NCBI RefSeq assembly: GCF_008973465.1
Contig: NZ_WBXN01000004.1
Span: 7,170,501 to 7,234,500, forward strand
DNA length: 64,000 nucleotides
DNA from: Streptomyces sp. SS1-1
GTDB taxonomy: Bacteria; Actinomycetota; Actinomycetes; Streptomycetales; Streptomycetaceae
Direction of reading: 5' to 3'
Each line of letters opens with the position of its first letter. The first letter of the stretch is position 1. The notes beneath the pieces were generated by a model. It made no database searches. It was not told the DNA's origin and saw only the letters and a program-made list of their open reading frames with translations. This document shows positions 52,697-60,850 of the stretch, piece after piece. Position numbers and translations under genes: made by a program.

Positions 52697-52753
52697 TCAC
52701 GGCGTCCTCCGGTAATGACGGCGTCCTCCGCTAGTGACGCCGTCCTCCAGTAG
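52678..52753. repeat. 19-bp tandem repeat, four copies, over the phosphotransferase stop codon
   Basis: Units at 52678, 52697, 52716 and 52735: TGACGGCGTCCTCCAGTAG, TCACGGCGTCCTCCGGTAA, TGACGGCGTCCTCCGCTAG, TGACGCCGTCCTCCAGTAG. The first contains the gene's TAG. The copies again repeat the very end of the gene including its stop. Confidence 0.85.
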
Positions 52754-52768
52754 GGGCGCAGCGATGGG

Positions 52769-53440
52769 TCAGTTCTGGTTGACCGGCCAGACGGCCGCCG
52801 GATCGCAGCGGGCCGGGCACGCCAGCAGGTAGACCTCGTTGCCCAGGAACAGCACATAGGCGTCGGCACGGACGCTGTCGGGCTGTTCCGGCCGGCCGGC
52901 GTGGACGGCGAACTCCATGTCCTCCGGAACCTGGCACACGTACACCAGGTCCTCGCCGCACGCGCAGGAGTAGAGCTCGGGGTCCTGCGCCCAGGACGGG
53001 GTGCCGCCCACCTTGAAGGTCTGGGCGGCCTTCTCCGGGGTGTCGGTGAAGGGCCGCAGCGTCAGCGGAAGCCCGCGCACGGACGGCTCGGCCTCCGATG
53101 CCGGCCGCGCCTCCCGGCTCTGGATCAGGACCCGCCAGAACGGCGCCGGGTGCGGCGGCTGCGGAGCGTCCCAGTACCGCGCCACGAGCCGGCCGTCGGC
53201 GAGCTGCGGGGTGGACGGGTCGTTGTGCGCGCGGCAGTGGAAGACGAGGAGGTGGTCGCCGCCGAAGGGCTCCACGTCCGAGGGGATGTCGACCTGGAAG
53301 AACAGGGCCAGCCGCTCACCGCAGAAGCACTCGGGCCAGTCCTGGCCGGGATCGAGGTGGGGCCAGCCGCCCACCGAGTTCCGCGCCGGACGGTCCAGCG
53401 GTTCTGTTCCGATCTCGACCTCGTAGGCAGGCAGTACCAC
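52769..53440 (-). CDS. DUF1963-like protein
   Basis: 223 aa from GTG 53440. It has two similar halves: a first WPHLDPGQDWPECFCGERLALFFQ-type segment with CxCG, and a second WAQDPELYSCACGEDLVYVC-type segment, each followed by a beta-rich stretch (VLFLGNEVYLLACP). This is the pattern of YwqG/DUF1963 proteins, whose cysteine clusters may bind zinc. Soluble. Function unknown; commonly found near toxin or immunity genes in other bacteria, though no partner is evident here. Confidence 0.7.
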   Translation of the reverse strand: MVLPAYEVEIGTEPLDRPARNSVGGWPHLDPGQDWPECFCGERLALFFQVDIPSDVEPFGGDHLLVFHCRAHNDPSTPQLADGRLVARYWDAPQPPHPAPFWRVLIQSREARPASEAEPSVRGLPLTLRPFTDTPEKAAQTFKVGGTPSWAQDPELYSCACGEDLVYVCQVPEDMEFAVHAGRPEQPDSVRADAYVLFLGNEVYLLACPARCDPAAVWPVNQN

Positions 53441-53546
53441 CTGTGTCCCCCTCGTGCCGCTTGTCCTGCTCGGCTTGCCCGGCTTGCGTTCGATCGCCCG
53501 CCCAGCCTATGAATGCGGCTGTCGGCGATGATCTCCGGGGGCCGGT

Positions 53547-53960
53547 GTGGATGAAGAGGCGTGCTTGCGCCGCTACGGGCTCCGTCCCGTCGGTGCGGAC
53601 CTCGACGAGGTCCGTGCGCTCCTCGGAGAGCACGCGGCGCGTGAGCGACGCTCTCACGGCGAGGGAGACACCATCCTGATGAGGCTCTGCTGCGTCCAGC
53701 TGTTCAACAGCGGCGGCCTCGACGACGTGCTCCTCATCTGGGACGCGAAGCGATCCAGCTTCGACGCGGCGTGCTCGATCGACGCCGAGCTGCTGCTCGG
53801 GCACGGGCTCGACGCCACGAAGGCCCACTTGTCGGCCCACCGGGCGCCCGCTGCCTCGGCGGCGCTGGACCGGCTGCGCGAGCTCGAGGCGGCTGGGGCG
53901 TTCGAGGACTTCTCCGTGGAGGAGTTCTCCGCCTCCTGTGACGAGTACTACGCCGGCTGA
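53547..53960 (+). CDS. Conserved hypothetical protein
   Basis: 137 aa from GTG 53547 (a second GTG at 53545 is out of frame). It is soluble, acidic and helical, with DLDEVRALLGEHAARERRSH, MRLCCVQLFNSGGLDDVLLI, WDAKRSSFDAACSIDAELLL and an acidic C-terminus ending EEFSASCDEYYAG. No family recognised with certainty; sequences of this shape occur as conserved hypotheticals in Streptomyces. Divergent from the DUF1963-like gene. Confidence 0.6.
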   Translation: MDEEACLRRYGLRPVGADLDEVRALLGEHAARERRSHGEGDTILMRLCCVQLFNSGGLDDVLLIWDAKRSSFDAACSIDAELLLGHGLDATKAHLSAHRAPAASAALDRLRELEAAGAFEDFSVEEFSASCDEYYAG

Positions 53961-54308
53961 GGCATCCGTAGAGTCTCCCCGTCGCTCGCCGGGTGGCGGG
54001 AGCAAAGACGCCTCGGCCTCCTCGACCCCCGCGGGCCGCCTCCATCCCAGGTGCCCTTCGCGACGTGCGTCGCTTCGACCGCTCATCCGCAGGTGAACGG
54101 CACAGTCGGCAGCACGCCCAGCACTCCCGTGCCCCCTGCCGCCGCCCCCACCCCCGTCGGCGGTATGAATCACACATCCTTTCCCTATGCAATGATCCGA
54201 CCTACGTTGCTGGGGCGGGGCCGGCCGCGAACGCGCGAGGAGAGCCGGTGCCGTGCGGGCCGCCCCGTGGGTTTCGCGCTCGTTACCGGAGTGTGACCAC
54301 AACCCCTC
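53961..54308. other. Gene-free stretch upstream of the sugar operon
   Basis: About 350 bp without a supportable gene. AT-richer patches near 54170-54200 (AATCACACATCCTTTCCCTA) could hold a promoter. The operon's own control region begins at about 54309. Confidence 0.35.
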
Positions 54309-54369
54309 TTGTCAGGCCCCAAAGCGCTGCAACAGAGTGATGTATGCGCTTACAGACAGCGCATACATC
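54309..54369 (+). promoter_or_regulatory. Promoter and LacI-type operator of the sugar ABC operon
   Basis: TTGTCA (54309-54314) and CAGAGT about 18 bp on can serve as -35/-10. Immediately downstream, GATGTATGCGCT (54339-54350) and AGCGCATACATC (54358-54369) form a perfect 12-bp inverted repeat with a 7-bp centre. Within it TGTATGCGCTTACA is a 14-bp LacI-type near-palindrome almost identical to the site upstream of the LacI-family gene at 46.9 kb. Confidence 0.65.
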
Positions 54370-54395
54370 CATCAGAGCTCAAGGAGGAGCCCTCC

Positions 54396-55640
54396 ATGAA
54401 CCGCGCCGCCGCCACCGGGTCGCTGGCCCTCGCCCTCGCGTCAGCGCTCACCCTCACCGCCTGTGGCGGCTCGGGTGGCGCGGGCGTGGCCGCCGACGCC
54501 GAGCAGACCCTGACCGTCTGGGCCATGGGCACGGAGGGCGAGAAGCTCGGCGACGTGGCCGAGGAGTACGAGAAGACGCACTCCAACGTCACCGTCAAGG
54601 TCACACCGATCGGCTGGGACGTCGCCCACCAGAAGCTGGTCGCCGCGGCCGCCGCCGGGAAGCTGCCGGACGTGGTGCAGATGGGCGGGACCTACCTGGG
54701 CGAGTTCGCCGACATGGGGGTCCTGGAGCCGGTCGACACCAAGACCTTCAAGGAGGCGGACTTCTTCCCCGCCGCCTGGCAGCAGGGCTCGTACGACGGA
54801 ACCGCCTACGGCGTGCCCTGGTACGTGGACACCCGCGTGCTGTTCTACCGCACCGACCTCGCCGAGAAGGCCGGCATCGACAAGGCCCCGGCCACGATGA
54901 ACGAGCTGCGGAGCGCCGCGCAGGCGTACCAGGAGAAGGCCGGTACCAAGTGGGGCCTGTCGATCCAGCCCCGCGGCCTGGACACCGTGCAGAGCTTCTA
55001 CCCGTTCCTGTACTCGGCCGGCGGTGCCGTCCTGGACGACGACGGCAAGCCGGTCGTCAACTCGCCCTCCGCCGTCAAGGCGCTGGAGAACTACGGCGGG
55101 TTCTTCCGGAAGAACCTCAGCGACACGTCCGTCCAGCCCGGCTACGACGTGACGAAGGACTTCAACACCGGCGCCGTGCCGATGTTCCTCGGCGGCCCCT
55201 GGATGACCGGTCTCCTCGACGAGAACTACCCCGACCTCAAGGGCAAGTGGGCCATCGCCCCGGTCCCGGCCGACAAGGCGTCCGTGTCCATGGCCGGCGG
55301 CTCCAGCCTCGCCGTGTCCGCAGACAGCGAGCACAAGGCCGCGGCGACCGAGTTCATCTCCTTCCTCGCCGACGCCAAGGGCCAGGCCGACTGGTTCGCG
55401 CGCACCAACGACCTCCCCGCCCACAAGGGCGCCTGGAAGTCCGGCGACCTCGCGAAGGACGCGGACCTCCAGATCTGGCGCCGGCAGATGGACACCGCCA
55501 AGACCCCGCCGTCCGAGCCCCGCCTGACCGAGATCACCTCCAAGGTCGACGCCGCGATCGAGTCCGTCACCCAGGGCAAGTCGGGCGCCAAGGCCGCCCT
55601 GGACAAGGCCCAGTCCCAGATCGAAGGCCTCGTGAAGTAA
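54396..55640 (+). CDS. Sugar ABC transporter substrate-binding lipoprotein
   Basis: 414 aa from ATG 54396, AAGGAGGAG upstream. Lipobox LTAC with Cys23 after a hydrophobic signal, so it is anchored outside the membrane. The SBP-1 family body reads VWAMGTEGEKLGDVAEEYEK, then LPDVVQMGGTYLGEFADMGV, YGVPWYVDTRVLFYRTDLAE and GGPWMTGLLDENYPDLKGKW, the family-1 (MalE-like) fold. It should bind an oligosaccharide. It is the first gene of a five-gene set with two permeases, GH1 and a PF10091 hydrolase; no ATPase is present, so a shared MsiK-type ATPase is probably used, as in other Streptomyces sugar importers. Confidence 0.9.
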   Translation: MNRAAATGSLALALASALTLTACGGSGGAGVAADAEQTLTVWAMGTEGEKLGDVAEEYEKTHSNVTVKVTPIGWDVAHQKLVAAAAAGKLPDVVQMGGTYLGEFADMGVLEPVDTKTFKEADFFPAAWQQGSYDGTAYGVPWYVDTRVLFYRTDLAEKAGIDKAPATMNELRSAAQAYQEKAGTKWGLSIQPRGLDTVQSFYPFLYSAGGAVLDDDGKPVVNSPSAVKALENYGGFFRKNLSDTSVQPGYDVTKDFNTGAVPMFLGGPWMTGLLDENYPDLKGKWAIAPVPADKASVSMAGGSSLAVSADSEHKAAATEFISFLADAKGQADWFARTNDLPAHKGAWKSGDLAKDADLQIWRRQMDTAKTPPSEPRLTEITSKVDAAIESVTQGKSGAKAALDKAQSQIEGLVK

Positions 55641-55656
55641 GAGAGCAGCCCCCGCC

Positions 55657-56628
55657 ATGTCCCTCACGACAGGACCGGCCGCCCCCCACGCGGCCGTCGA
55701 CAAGAGTCCCGGGCCCGGCCATACCCCCGCTCCGCGCGGGCGCCGGTCCCTGAGCAGGCACAACCTGACCGGGTGGCTGTTCTCCACGCCCTTCCTGGTG
55801 CTGTTCGGGCTGTTCATGCTCTTCCCGATCGTCGCGACGCTCCTGATGAGCTTCACCGACTTCGGGGCCCGCCACGTCACCCGCCCGCTGGACGCCGAGT
55901 TCGTCGGCCTGGACAACTACACCCGGCTCTTCCAGGACGACACGTTCCTCAAGGCCCTGTTCAACACGGCCTACTTCGTCGTCGTCGGCGTACCCGCCAC
56001 CATCGTCCTCGGGCTGCTCGCGGCGATCCTGCTGAACAACGGCATCGACCGGGCCCGGACGTTCTTCCGGATCGGCTTCTACGCGCCCGTCGTCACGACG
56101 ATCGTGGCCGTGGCCATCGTCTGGCGGTTCGTCCTCGACCCGTCCGACGGGCTGGTCGCCTCCCTCGCCACCGAACTCGGCGTGAACGCGCCGGATTTCC
56201 TCGGCTCCGAGACCTGGGCCATGCCGTCGCTCATCGCCATGGCGGTGTGGCGCAACCTCGGCACCGTGATGGTGCTGTGCATCGCCGGCCTGCAGGCGAT
56301 CCCCACGGAGGTCCGCGAGGCGGCCCGGCTGGACGGGGCGGGCGCCTGGCAGGAACTGCGCCGCGTCACCGTCCCGCTGCTGCGGCCCACCCTGCTCTAC
56401 GCCACCGTCATCACCTCCATCGGCTACCTCAATGTGTTCGAGGAACCGTTCGTGATGACGCAGGGCGGCCCGTCCGACTCGACGCTGACGGTGTCGCTCG
56501 ACATGTACCGCGAGGGCTTCAACTTCTTCCACATGGGCTATGCCAGCGCCATGGCGTACGTCCTGTTCGTCGTGATCATGGGCATCACGTTGCTCCAGCT
56601 CCGTCTGCTGAAGGACAACACCCGATGA
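55657..56628 (+). CDS. Sugar ABC transporter permease (MalF-like)
   Basis: 323 aa. A variable polar N-terminus is followed by six membrane helices (WLFSTPFLVLFGLFMLFPIV, TAYFVVVGVPATIVLGLLA, VVTTIVAVAIVWRFVL and others) and the EAA loop EVREAARLDGAGAWQELRRV, which docks on the ATPase. The C-terminus overlaps the next ATG (ATGA). It is the MalF/UgpA-type partner of the following gene. Confidence 0.92.
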   Translation: MSLTTGPAAPHAAVDKSPGPGHTPAPRGRRSLSRHNLTGWLFSTPFLVLFGLFMLFPIVATLLMSFTDFGARHVTRPLDAEFVGLDNYTRLFQDDTFLKALFNTAYFVVVGVPATIVLGLLAAILLNNGIDRARTFFRIGFYAPVVTTIVAVAIVWRFVLDPSDGLVASLATELGVNAPDFLGSETWAMPSLIAMAVWRNLGTVMVLCIAGLQAIPTEVREAARLDGAGAWQELRRVTVPLLRPTLLYATVITSIGYLNVFEEPFVMTQGGPSDSTLTVSLDMYREGFNFFHMGYASAMAYVLFVVIMGITLLQLRLLKDNTR

Positions 56629-57494
56629 CCGCCGAGACAGCCGTCAAGGCACCCCGCCCGCACCGCGCCGGACGCGCCCGCAAGCCACTGCTGTACGCCG
56701 TCGCCTCGCTGGGACTGCTGGTGATGGCCGCCCCGTTCCTGTGGATGGCGCTGTCCGCGTTCAAGACCCGGAAGGACCTCACGGCGAGCCCGCCCGTGTG
56801 GATCCCCAGCCACTGGACGCTGGACAACTTCACCGCCCTGCTCGACCAGCTCGACATGCCGCGGTACTTCCTGAACTCGCTGATCGTCGCCGTCCTGGTG
56901 ACGGTGAGCAACCTGGTGTTCTGCTCGATGCTCGGCTACGCGCTGGCCAAGCTCGACTTCACCGGCCGCTCCAAGGTCTTCGGCCTGGTCCTGGCCGCCC
57001 TCATGGTCCCCGGCAACCTCATGATCCTGCCGCTGTACGTCCTGATGAACGGCATGGGCCTGATCGACAGCTACGCGGGCCTGGTGCTGCCGTTCGCGGC
57101 CGGCGCCTTCGGGGTGTTCCTGATGCGGCAGTTCATGCTCCAGGTCCCCGACGAACTGCTCGAGGCGGCCCGGCTCGACGGCGCGGGGGAGTGGTACATC
57201 TTCTGGCGGATCGTGATGCCGCTGGTCAAGCCCGCCCTCGCCACGCTGACGATCTTCACCTTCCTCGGGTCCTGGAACAACTTCATCTGGCCCCTGATCG
57301 CCACCAACGACCCCGACAAGTACACGCTGCCGGTGGCGCTGGCGACCTTCGCCAACGATCCCAACCGGACCGTCGCCGGCGGCAACGGCATGCTGATGGC
57401 CGGCTCCCTGCTCGTGGTCCTCCCGGTCCTGTTCGTCTTCGCCGTCCTGCAACGGCACTTCACTCAGGGCGTGGCCACGGCCGGCCTCAAGTAG
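56625..57494 (+). CDS. Sugar ABC transporter permease (MalG-like)
   Basis: 289 aa. The ATG overlaps the MalF-like stop. There are six helices (LLYAVASLGLLVMAAPFLWM, SLIVAVLVTVSNLVFCSML and later) and the EAA loop DELLEAARLDGAGEWYIFWR. The typical TLDNFTALLDQLDM...YFLNSLIVA start of MalG-like proteins is present. Together with the upstream gene it forms the import channel; the ATPase is missing from the operon. Confidence 0.92.
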   Translation: MTAETAVKAPRPHRAGRARKPLLYAVASLGLLVMAAPFLWMALSAFKTRKDLTASPPVWIPSHWTLDNFTALLDQLDMPRYFLNSLIVAVLVTVSNLVFCSMLGYALAKLDFTGRSKVFGLVLAALMVPGNLMILPLYVLMNGMGLIDSYAGLVLPFAAGAFGVFLMRQFMLQVPDELLEAARLDGAGEWYIFWRIVMPLVKPALATLTIFTFLGSWNNFIWPLIATNDPDKYTLPVALATFANDPNRTVAGGNGMLMAGSLLVVLPVLFVFAVLQRHFTQGVATAGLK

Positions 57495-57611
57495 GCCCAG
57501 CCCCGTCTCCCGGCCTCCCCGGACGTCGCCCCGCGCGCCACCGGGCCGGGCCGTCATGCCCGGACGACCCCGCACCCCCGACCCCCACCCACGGAAAGAC
57601 AGTCACAGACG

Positions 57612-58814
57612 ATGACGCACCGCACCACCCCCTTCCCCGACGGCTTCCTGTGGGGTGCCTCCACCGCCGGACACCAGATCGAGGGGAACAACGTCAACAG
57701 CGACTGGTGGCGCAAGGAGCACGACCCCGCCGCCGGCATCGAGGAGCCCAGCCTCGACGCCTGCGACAGCTACCACCGCTGGGACGAGGACATGGACCTC
57801 CTCGCCGAGCTGGGCTTCACCGACTACCGCTTCGGCGTCGAGTGGTCCCGTATCGAGCCGGTCCCCGGCACCTTCTCCCGGGCCGAGATCGCCCACTACC
57901 GCCGGATGGTCGAGGGCGCGATCGCCCGGGGCCTGCGCCCCATGGTGACCCTGCACCACTTCACCGTCCCGCAGTGGTTCGAGGACCGCGGCGGCTGGAC
58001 CGCGGACGGCGCCGCCGACCTCTTCGCCCGCTACGTCGAGCACTGCGCGCCGATCATCGCCGACGGCGTGCCGTACGTCTGCACCATCAACGAACCCAAC
58101 ATGATCGCCGTGATGGCCGGCGCCAAGAAGGCCGGCGACCAGGGCTTCCCGCCCGCAGGGCTGCCCACGCCCGACGAGGAGACCACGCAGGCGATCATCG
58201 CCGCGCATCACGCGGCCGTGAAGACGCTGCGCGACCGGCACCCCGACGTCAAGGTCGGCTGGACCATCGCGAACCAGGTGTACCAGGCTCTCCCCGGCGC
58301 CGAGCAGGTCACCGCCGACTACCGTCACCCGCGCGAGGACGTCTTCATCGAGGCGGCCCGCGGCGACGACTGGATCGGCGTCCAGTCCTACACCCGCACC
58401 AAGATCGGCGCCGACGGCCCGATCCCCGCGCCCGAGGACGCCGAACGCACCCTCACACAGTGGGAGTACTACCCGACGGCCGTCGGCCACGCGCTGCGGC
58501 ACACCGCCGCCGTGCTGGGCGACGACACGCCGCTGATCGTCACCGAGAACGGCATCGCCACCGCCGACGACAGCCGCCGGGTCGACTACTACACCGGCGC
58601 CCTCGACGCGGTCGCCGCCTGCCTCGACGACGGCATCGACGTCCGCGGCTACCTCGCCTGGAGCGCCCTCGACAACTACGAGTGGGGCTCCTACCGGCCC
58701 ACCTTCGGGCTCATCGCCGTGGACCCCGTCACCTTCGCCCGCACGGCCAAGCCGTCGGCCGCCTGGCTGGGCGGCCTCGGCCGCGACCGCGTGCTGCCCC
58801 GCATCGACGACTGA
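57612..58814 (+). CDS. GH1 beta-glucosidase
   Basis: 400 aa. N-terminal FPDGFLWGASTAGHQIEGNN is the GH1 hallmark. Acid/base Glu161 in TINEPNM and nucleophile Glu312 in VTENGIA are both present, with QSYTRTKIGADG in between. The chain is shorter than the usual 440-470 residues, with C-terminal regions compacted. No signal peptide, so it acts on imported sugar in the cytosol. With the ABC importer this suggests hydrolysis of beta-linked glucose oligomers. Confidence 0.92.
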   Translation: MTHRTTPFPDGFLWGASTAGHQIEGNNVNSDWWRKEHDPAAGIEEPSLDACDSYHRWDEDMDLLAELGFTDYRFGVEWSRIEPVPGTFSRAEIAHYRRMVEGAIARGLRPMVTLHHFTVPQWFEDRGGWTADGAADLFARYVEHCAPIIADGVPYVCTINEPNMIAVMAGAKKAGDQGFPPAGLPTPDEETTQAIIAAHHAAVKTLRDRHPDVKVGWTIANQVYQALPGAEQVTADYRHPREDVFIEAARGDDWIGVQSYTRTKIGADGPIPAPEDAERTLTQWEYYPTAVGHALRHTAAVLGDDTPLIVTENGIATADDSRRVDYYTGALDAVAACLDDGIDVRGYLAWSALDNYEWGSYRPTFGLIAVDPVTFARTAKPSAAWLGGLGRDRVLPRIDD

Positions 58815-58823
58815 ACCGCCGTA

Positions 58824-58859
58824 CGGCCGTGGGGCGCCCCCCCGTCCGCCCCACGGCCG
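58824..58859 (+). terminator. Terminator hairpin 1 after GH1 gene
   Basis: CGGCCGTGGGGCG (58824-58836) pairs perfectly with CGCCCCACGGCCG (58847-58859) across a 10-nt loop, 9 bp after the stop. It should end most of the ABC-GH1 transcript. Confidence 0.8.
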
Positions 58860-58870
58860 CCCCCCCGAAC

Positions 58871-58912
58871 AGGCGCGGGCCGGCCGGCCCCTGACACCGG
58901 CCGGCCCCCGCC
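58871..58912 (+). terminator. Terminator hairpin 2, tandem with the first
   Basis: GGGCCGGCCGG (58877-58887) and CCGGCCGGCCC (58897-58907) form an 11-bp stem that extends outward with one mismatch (AGGCG/CGCCT). Two tandem hairpins make read-through into the next gene inefficient. Confidence 0.75.
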
Positions 58913-58970
58913 TCAGCTCCGCACCCCCGGCACCGCACCGTCCGTCCCCTCACCCCAGGGAGCCAGACCG

Positions 58971-60380
58971 ATGAACCGCCGCCGCTTCATCACCTCCGCC
59001 GCCGGCACCGCCGCGGCCCTCACCTGCGCCACCCCGCTCACCGCCCACGCCGCGCCCGCCGCCCCGGACGACCGTCTGCTGAAGCAGTGGTTCGCCGCGA
59101 CCTACCGCTCGATGGAGGCCATGACGACCGAACTCGGCCTGGCCACCGACAAGATCGACGTCAGCGGCACCGGCACCCCCGTCCCCTCCGCGCAGACCTC
59201 GCCGACCAACATCGGCTGCGGACTGTGGACCACGGTCGCCGCCGCCGGACTCGGCCTCATCTCCGAGCCGACCATGCACCGCCGTCTGGACCGCGCCCTG
59301 AGCGCCGTCGAACGGCTCGAACGCGCCCACGGGTTCTGGTTCAACTGGTACGACGCCCACGACGGCTCCCTGCTGACCGCCTGGCCGGAGACCGGCGACC
59401 CGGTCCGGCCCTTCCTGTCCACCGTCGACAACGCGTGGCTGGTCACCGGACTGCGCATCGCCGCCCACGCCGACCCCGCCCTGCGCACCCGCGTCGGCGC
59501 GCTCCTCGCCGACGCGGACTGGTCGTACTTCTACACCCCGTACGACGCGGCGGACCCCGTCGCCGGACCGGGCCAGCTGCGCGGCGGCTACTGGCCGGAC
59601 AAGCCCGGCAGGGGCGAGCCCACCGGCCACCACTACGGGGCGCTCAACACCGAGCCCCGCATGGCCAGTTACCTCGGCATCGCGGACGGCTCGCTGCCGC
59701 CCGACCACTACTGGCACCTCTTCCGCACCCTGCTACCCGGAGCCGGCCAGGAGCAGGAGCCGAGCGGTGCCTACACCGACATCGACGGCGTGCGGGTGTG
59801 GGAGGGGCACTACACCTACCGGCGCCTCGACGTCGTCCCCACCTGGGGCGGCTCGATGTTCGAGGCGCTGATGGTCCCCCTCTTCGTGCCCGAGTCCGCG
59901 TGGTCGCCGCGCTCCTGGGGCCTGACCCACCAGCGGTACGTCCGCGCCCAGATCGAGCACGGCCTGGCCGAACAGGGCTACGGCTACTGGGGTTTCTCCC
60001 CGGCCTCCGTCCCCGAGGGCGGCTACCGCGAGTACGGCGTCGACGCGATCGGCATGCAGGAGGACGGCTACCACTCGCTCGGCGTCGTCACCCCGCACGC
60101 CGCCTTCCTCGCCCTCGAACAGGCGCCCACCCAGGCGGTCGCCAACCTCAAGGGCCTGGACCGGGCCTTCGGCGCCTATGACGACCGCTACGGCTTCCGG
60201 GACTCGGTCGACGTCACCACCGGACGCGTCAGCGACTTCGTCCTCGCGCTCGACCAGGGCATGGTCATCGCCGCGCTGGCCCAGCGGCTGCGCCCCGGCC
60301 TGCTCCAGGCCCCGTTCCGCACCGGCGGGTTCGCGAGCCGGGTGCGGCCCCTGCTGCGCAAGGAGCGGTTCTCGATCTGA
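58971..60380 (+). CDS. Tat-exported PF10091 (GH144-like) glycanase
   Basis: 469 aa. It has an RRRF twin-arginine signal followed by a hydrophobic Ala-rich stretch and AHA-AP cleavage. The mature protein has the (alpha/alpha)6 pattern of the glycoamylase-like PF10091/GH144 family: FWFNWYDAHDGSLLTAWPET, FLSTVDNAWLVTGLRIAA, GHHYGALNTEPRMASYLGIA, and GYWGFSPASVPEGGYREYGV with VVTPHAAFLALEQAPTQAVA near the end. Characterised GH144 members cut beta-1,2-glucan; the Glu and Asp in the GYREYGVD region are plausible catalytic residues. It is the last gene after the ABC/GH1 set, separated by two terminators. Confidence 0.8.
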   Translation: MNRRRFITSAAGTAAALTCATPLTAHAAPAAPDDRLLKQWFAATYRSMEAMTTELGLATDKIDVSGTGTPVPSAQTSPTNIGCGLWTTVAAAGLGLISEPTMHRRLDRALSAVERLERAHGFWFNWYDAHDGSLLTAWPETGDPVRPFLSTVDNAWLVTGLRIAAHADPALRTRVGALLADADWSYFYTPYDAADPVAGPGQLRGGYWPDKPGRGEPTGHHYGALNTEPRMASYLGIADGSLPPDHYWHLFRTLLPGAGQEQEPSGAYTDIDGVRVWEGHYTYRRLDVVPTWGGSMFEALMVPLFVPESAWSPRSWGLTHQRYVRAQIEHGLAEQGYGYWGFSPASVPEGGYREYGVDAIGMQEDGYHSLGVVTPHAAFLALEQAPTQAVANLKGLDRAFGAYDDRYGFRDSVDVTTGRVSDFVLALDQGMVIAALAQRLRPGLLQAPFRTGGFASRVRPLLRKERFSI

Positions 60381-60436
60381 GCGGTCGCGCCGCTTCCGTA
60401 TGATCGCCCCCAGCACCTGATCGGAAGGAACGGCTC

Positions 60437-60829
60437 GTGGGCGACCCTGCTGGAGCGACCGGCCCGGAGGAGGAGCCGCTCGCGCGGCTCCTCTGCGACG
60501 TCACGGCCCTCACCGACGCGCCCGCGTCGGCCGGGGTCCTGTGGAAGCTCACCGAGCCGGGGCGGCAACTGGACGCCAACGTCGTCCATCTGCCGCCGGG
60601 CGGACGGGTCGACACCCACGTCGAACCCGACCTGGACGTCCTGCTCCTCGTCGTCACCGGCGACGGAACCGTCACCGGCCCGGACGGCGACACACCCCTG
60701 ACCGCCGGCGCCCTGCTGTGGCTGCCCCGCGGCAGCCGCCGCGCCCTGGCCGCGGGGGAGCGGGGCCTGTCGTACGTCACGGTCCACCGCCGCCGGCCCG
60801 GCATGACGATCCGCTCCCGCGCGACCTGA
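60437..60829 (+). CDS. Cupin-domain protein
   Basis: 130 aa from GTG 60437, CGGAAGGAACG upstream. The single cupin barrel has G-x5-H-x-E in GRVDTHVEPDLDVLLLVVTG and GALLWLPRGSRRALAAGERG as the second motif. Metal ligands are partly replaced (a His, Glu and Asp remain), so it may be a regulatory rather than an enzymatic cupin. Stands alone between the glycanase and dehydrogenase genes. Confidence 0.78.
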   Translation: MGDPAGATGPEEEPLARLLCDVTALTDAPASAGVLWKLTEPGRQLDANVVHLPPGGRVDTHVEPDLDVLLLVVTGDGTVTGPDGDTPLTAGALLWLPRGSRRALAAGERGLSYVTVHRRRPGMTIRSRAT

Positions 60830-60850
60830 TCCGGTGGTCCCCGGCGCAGG

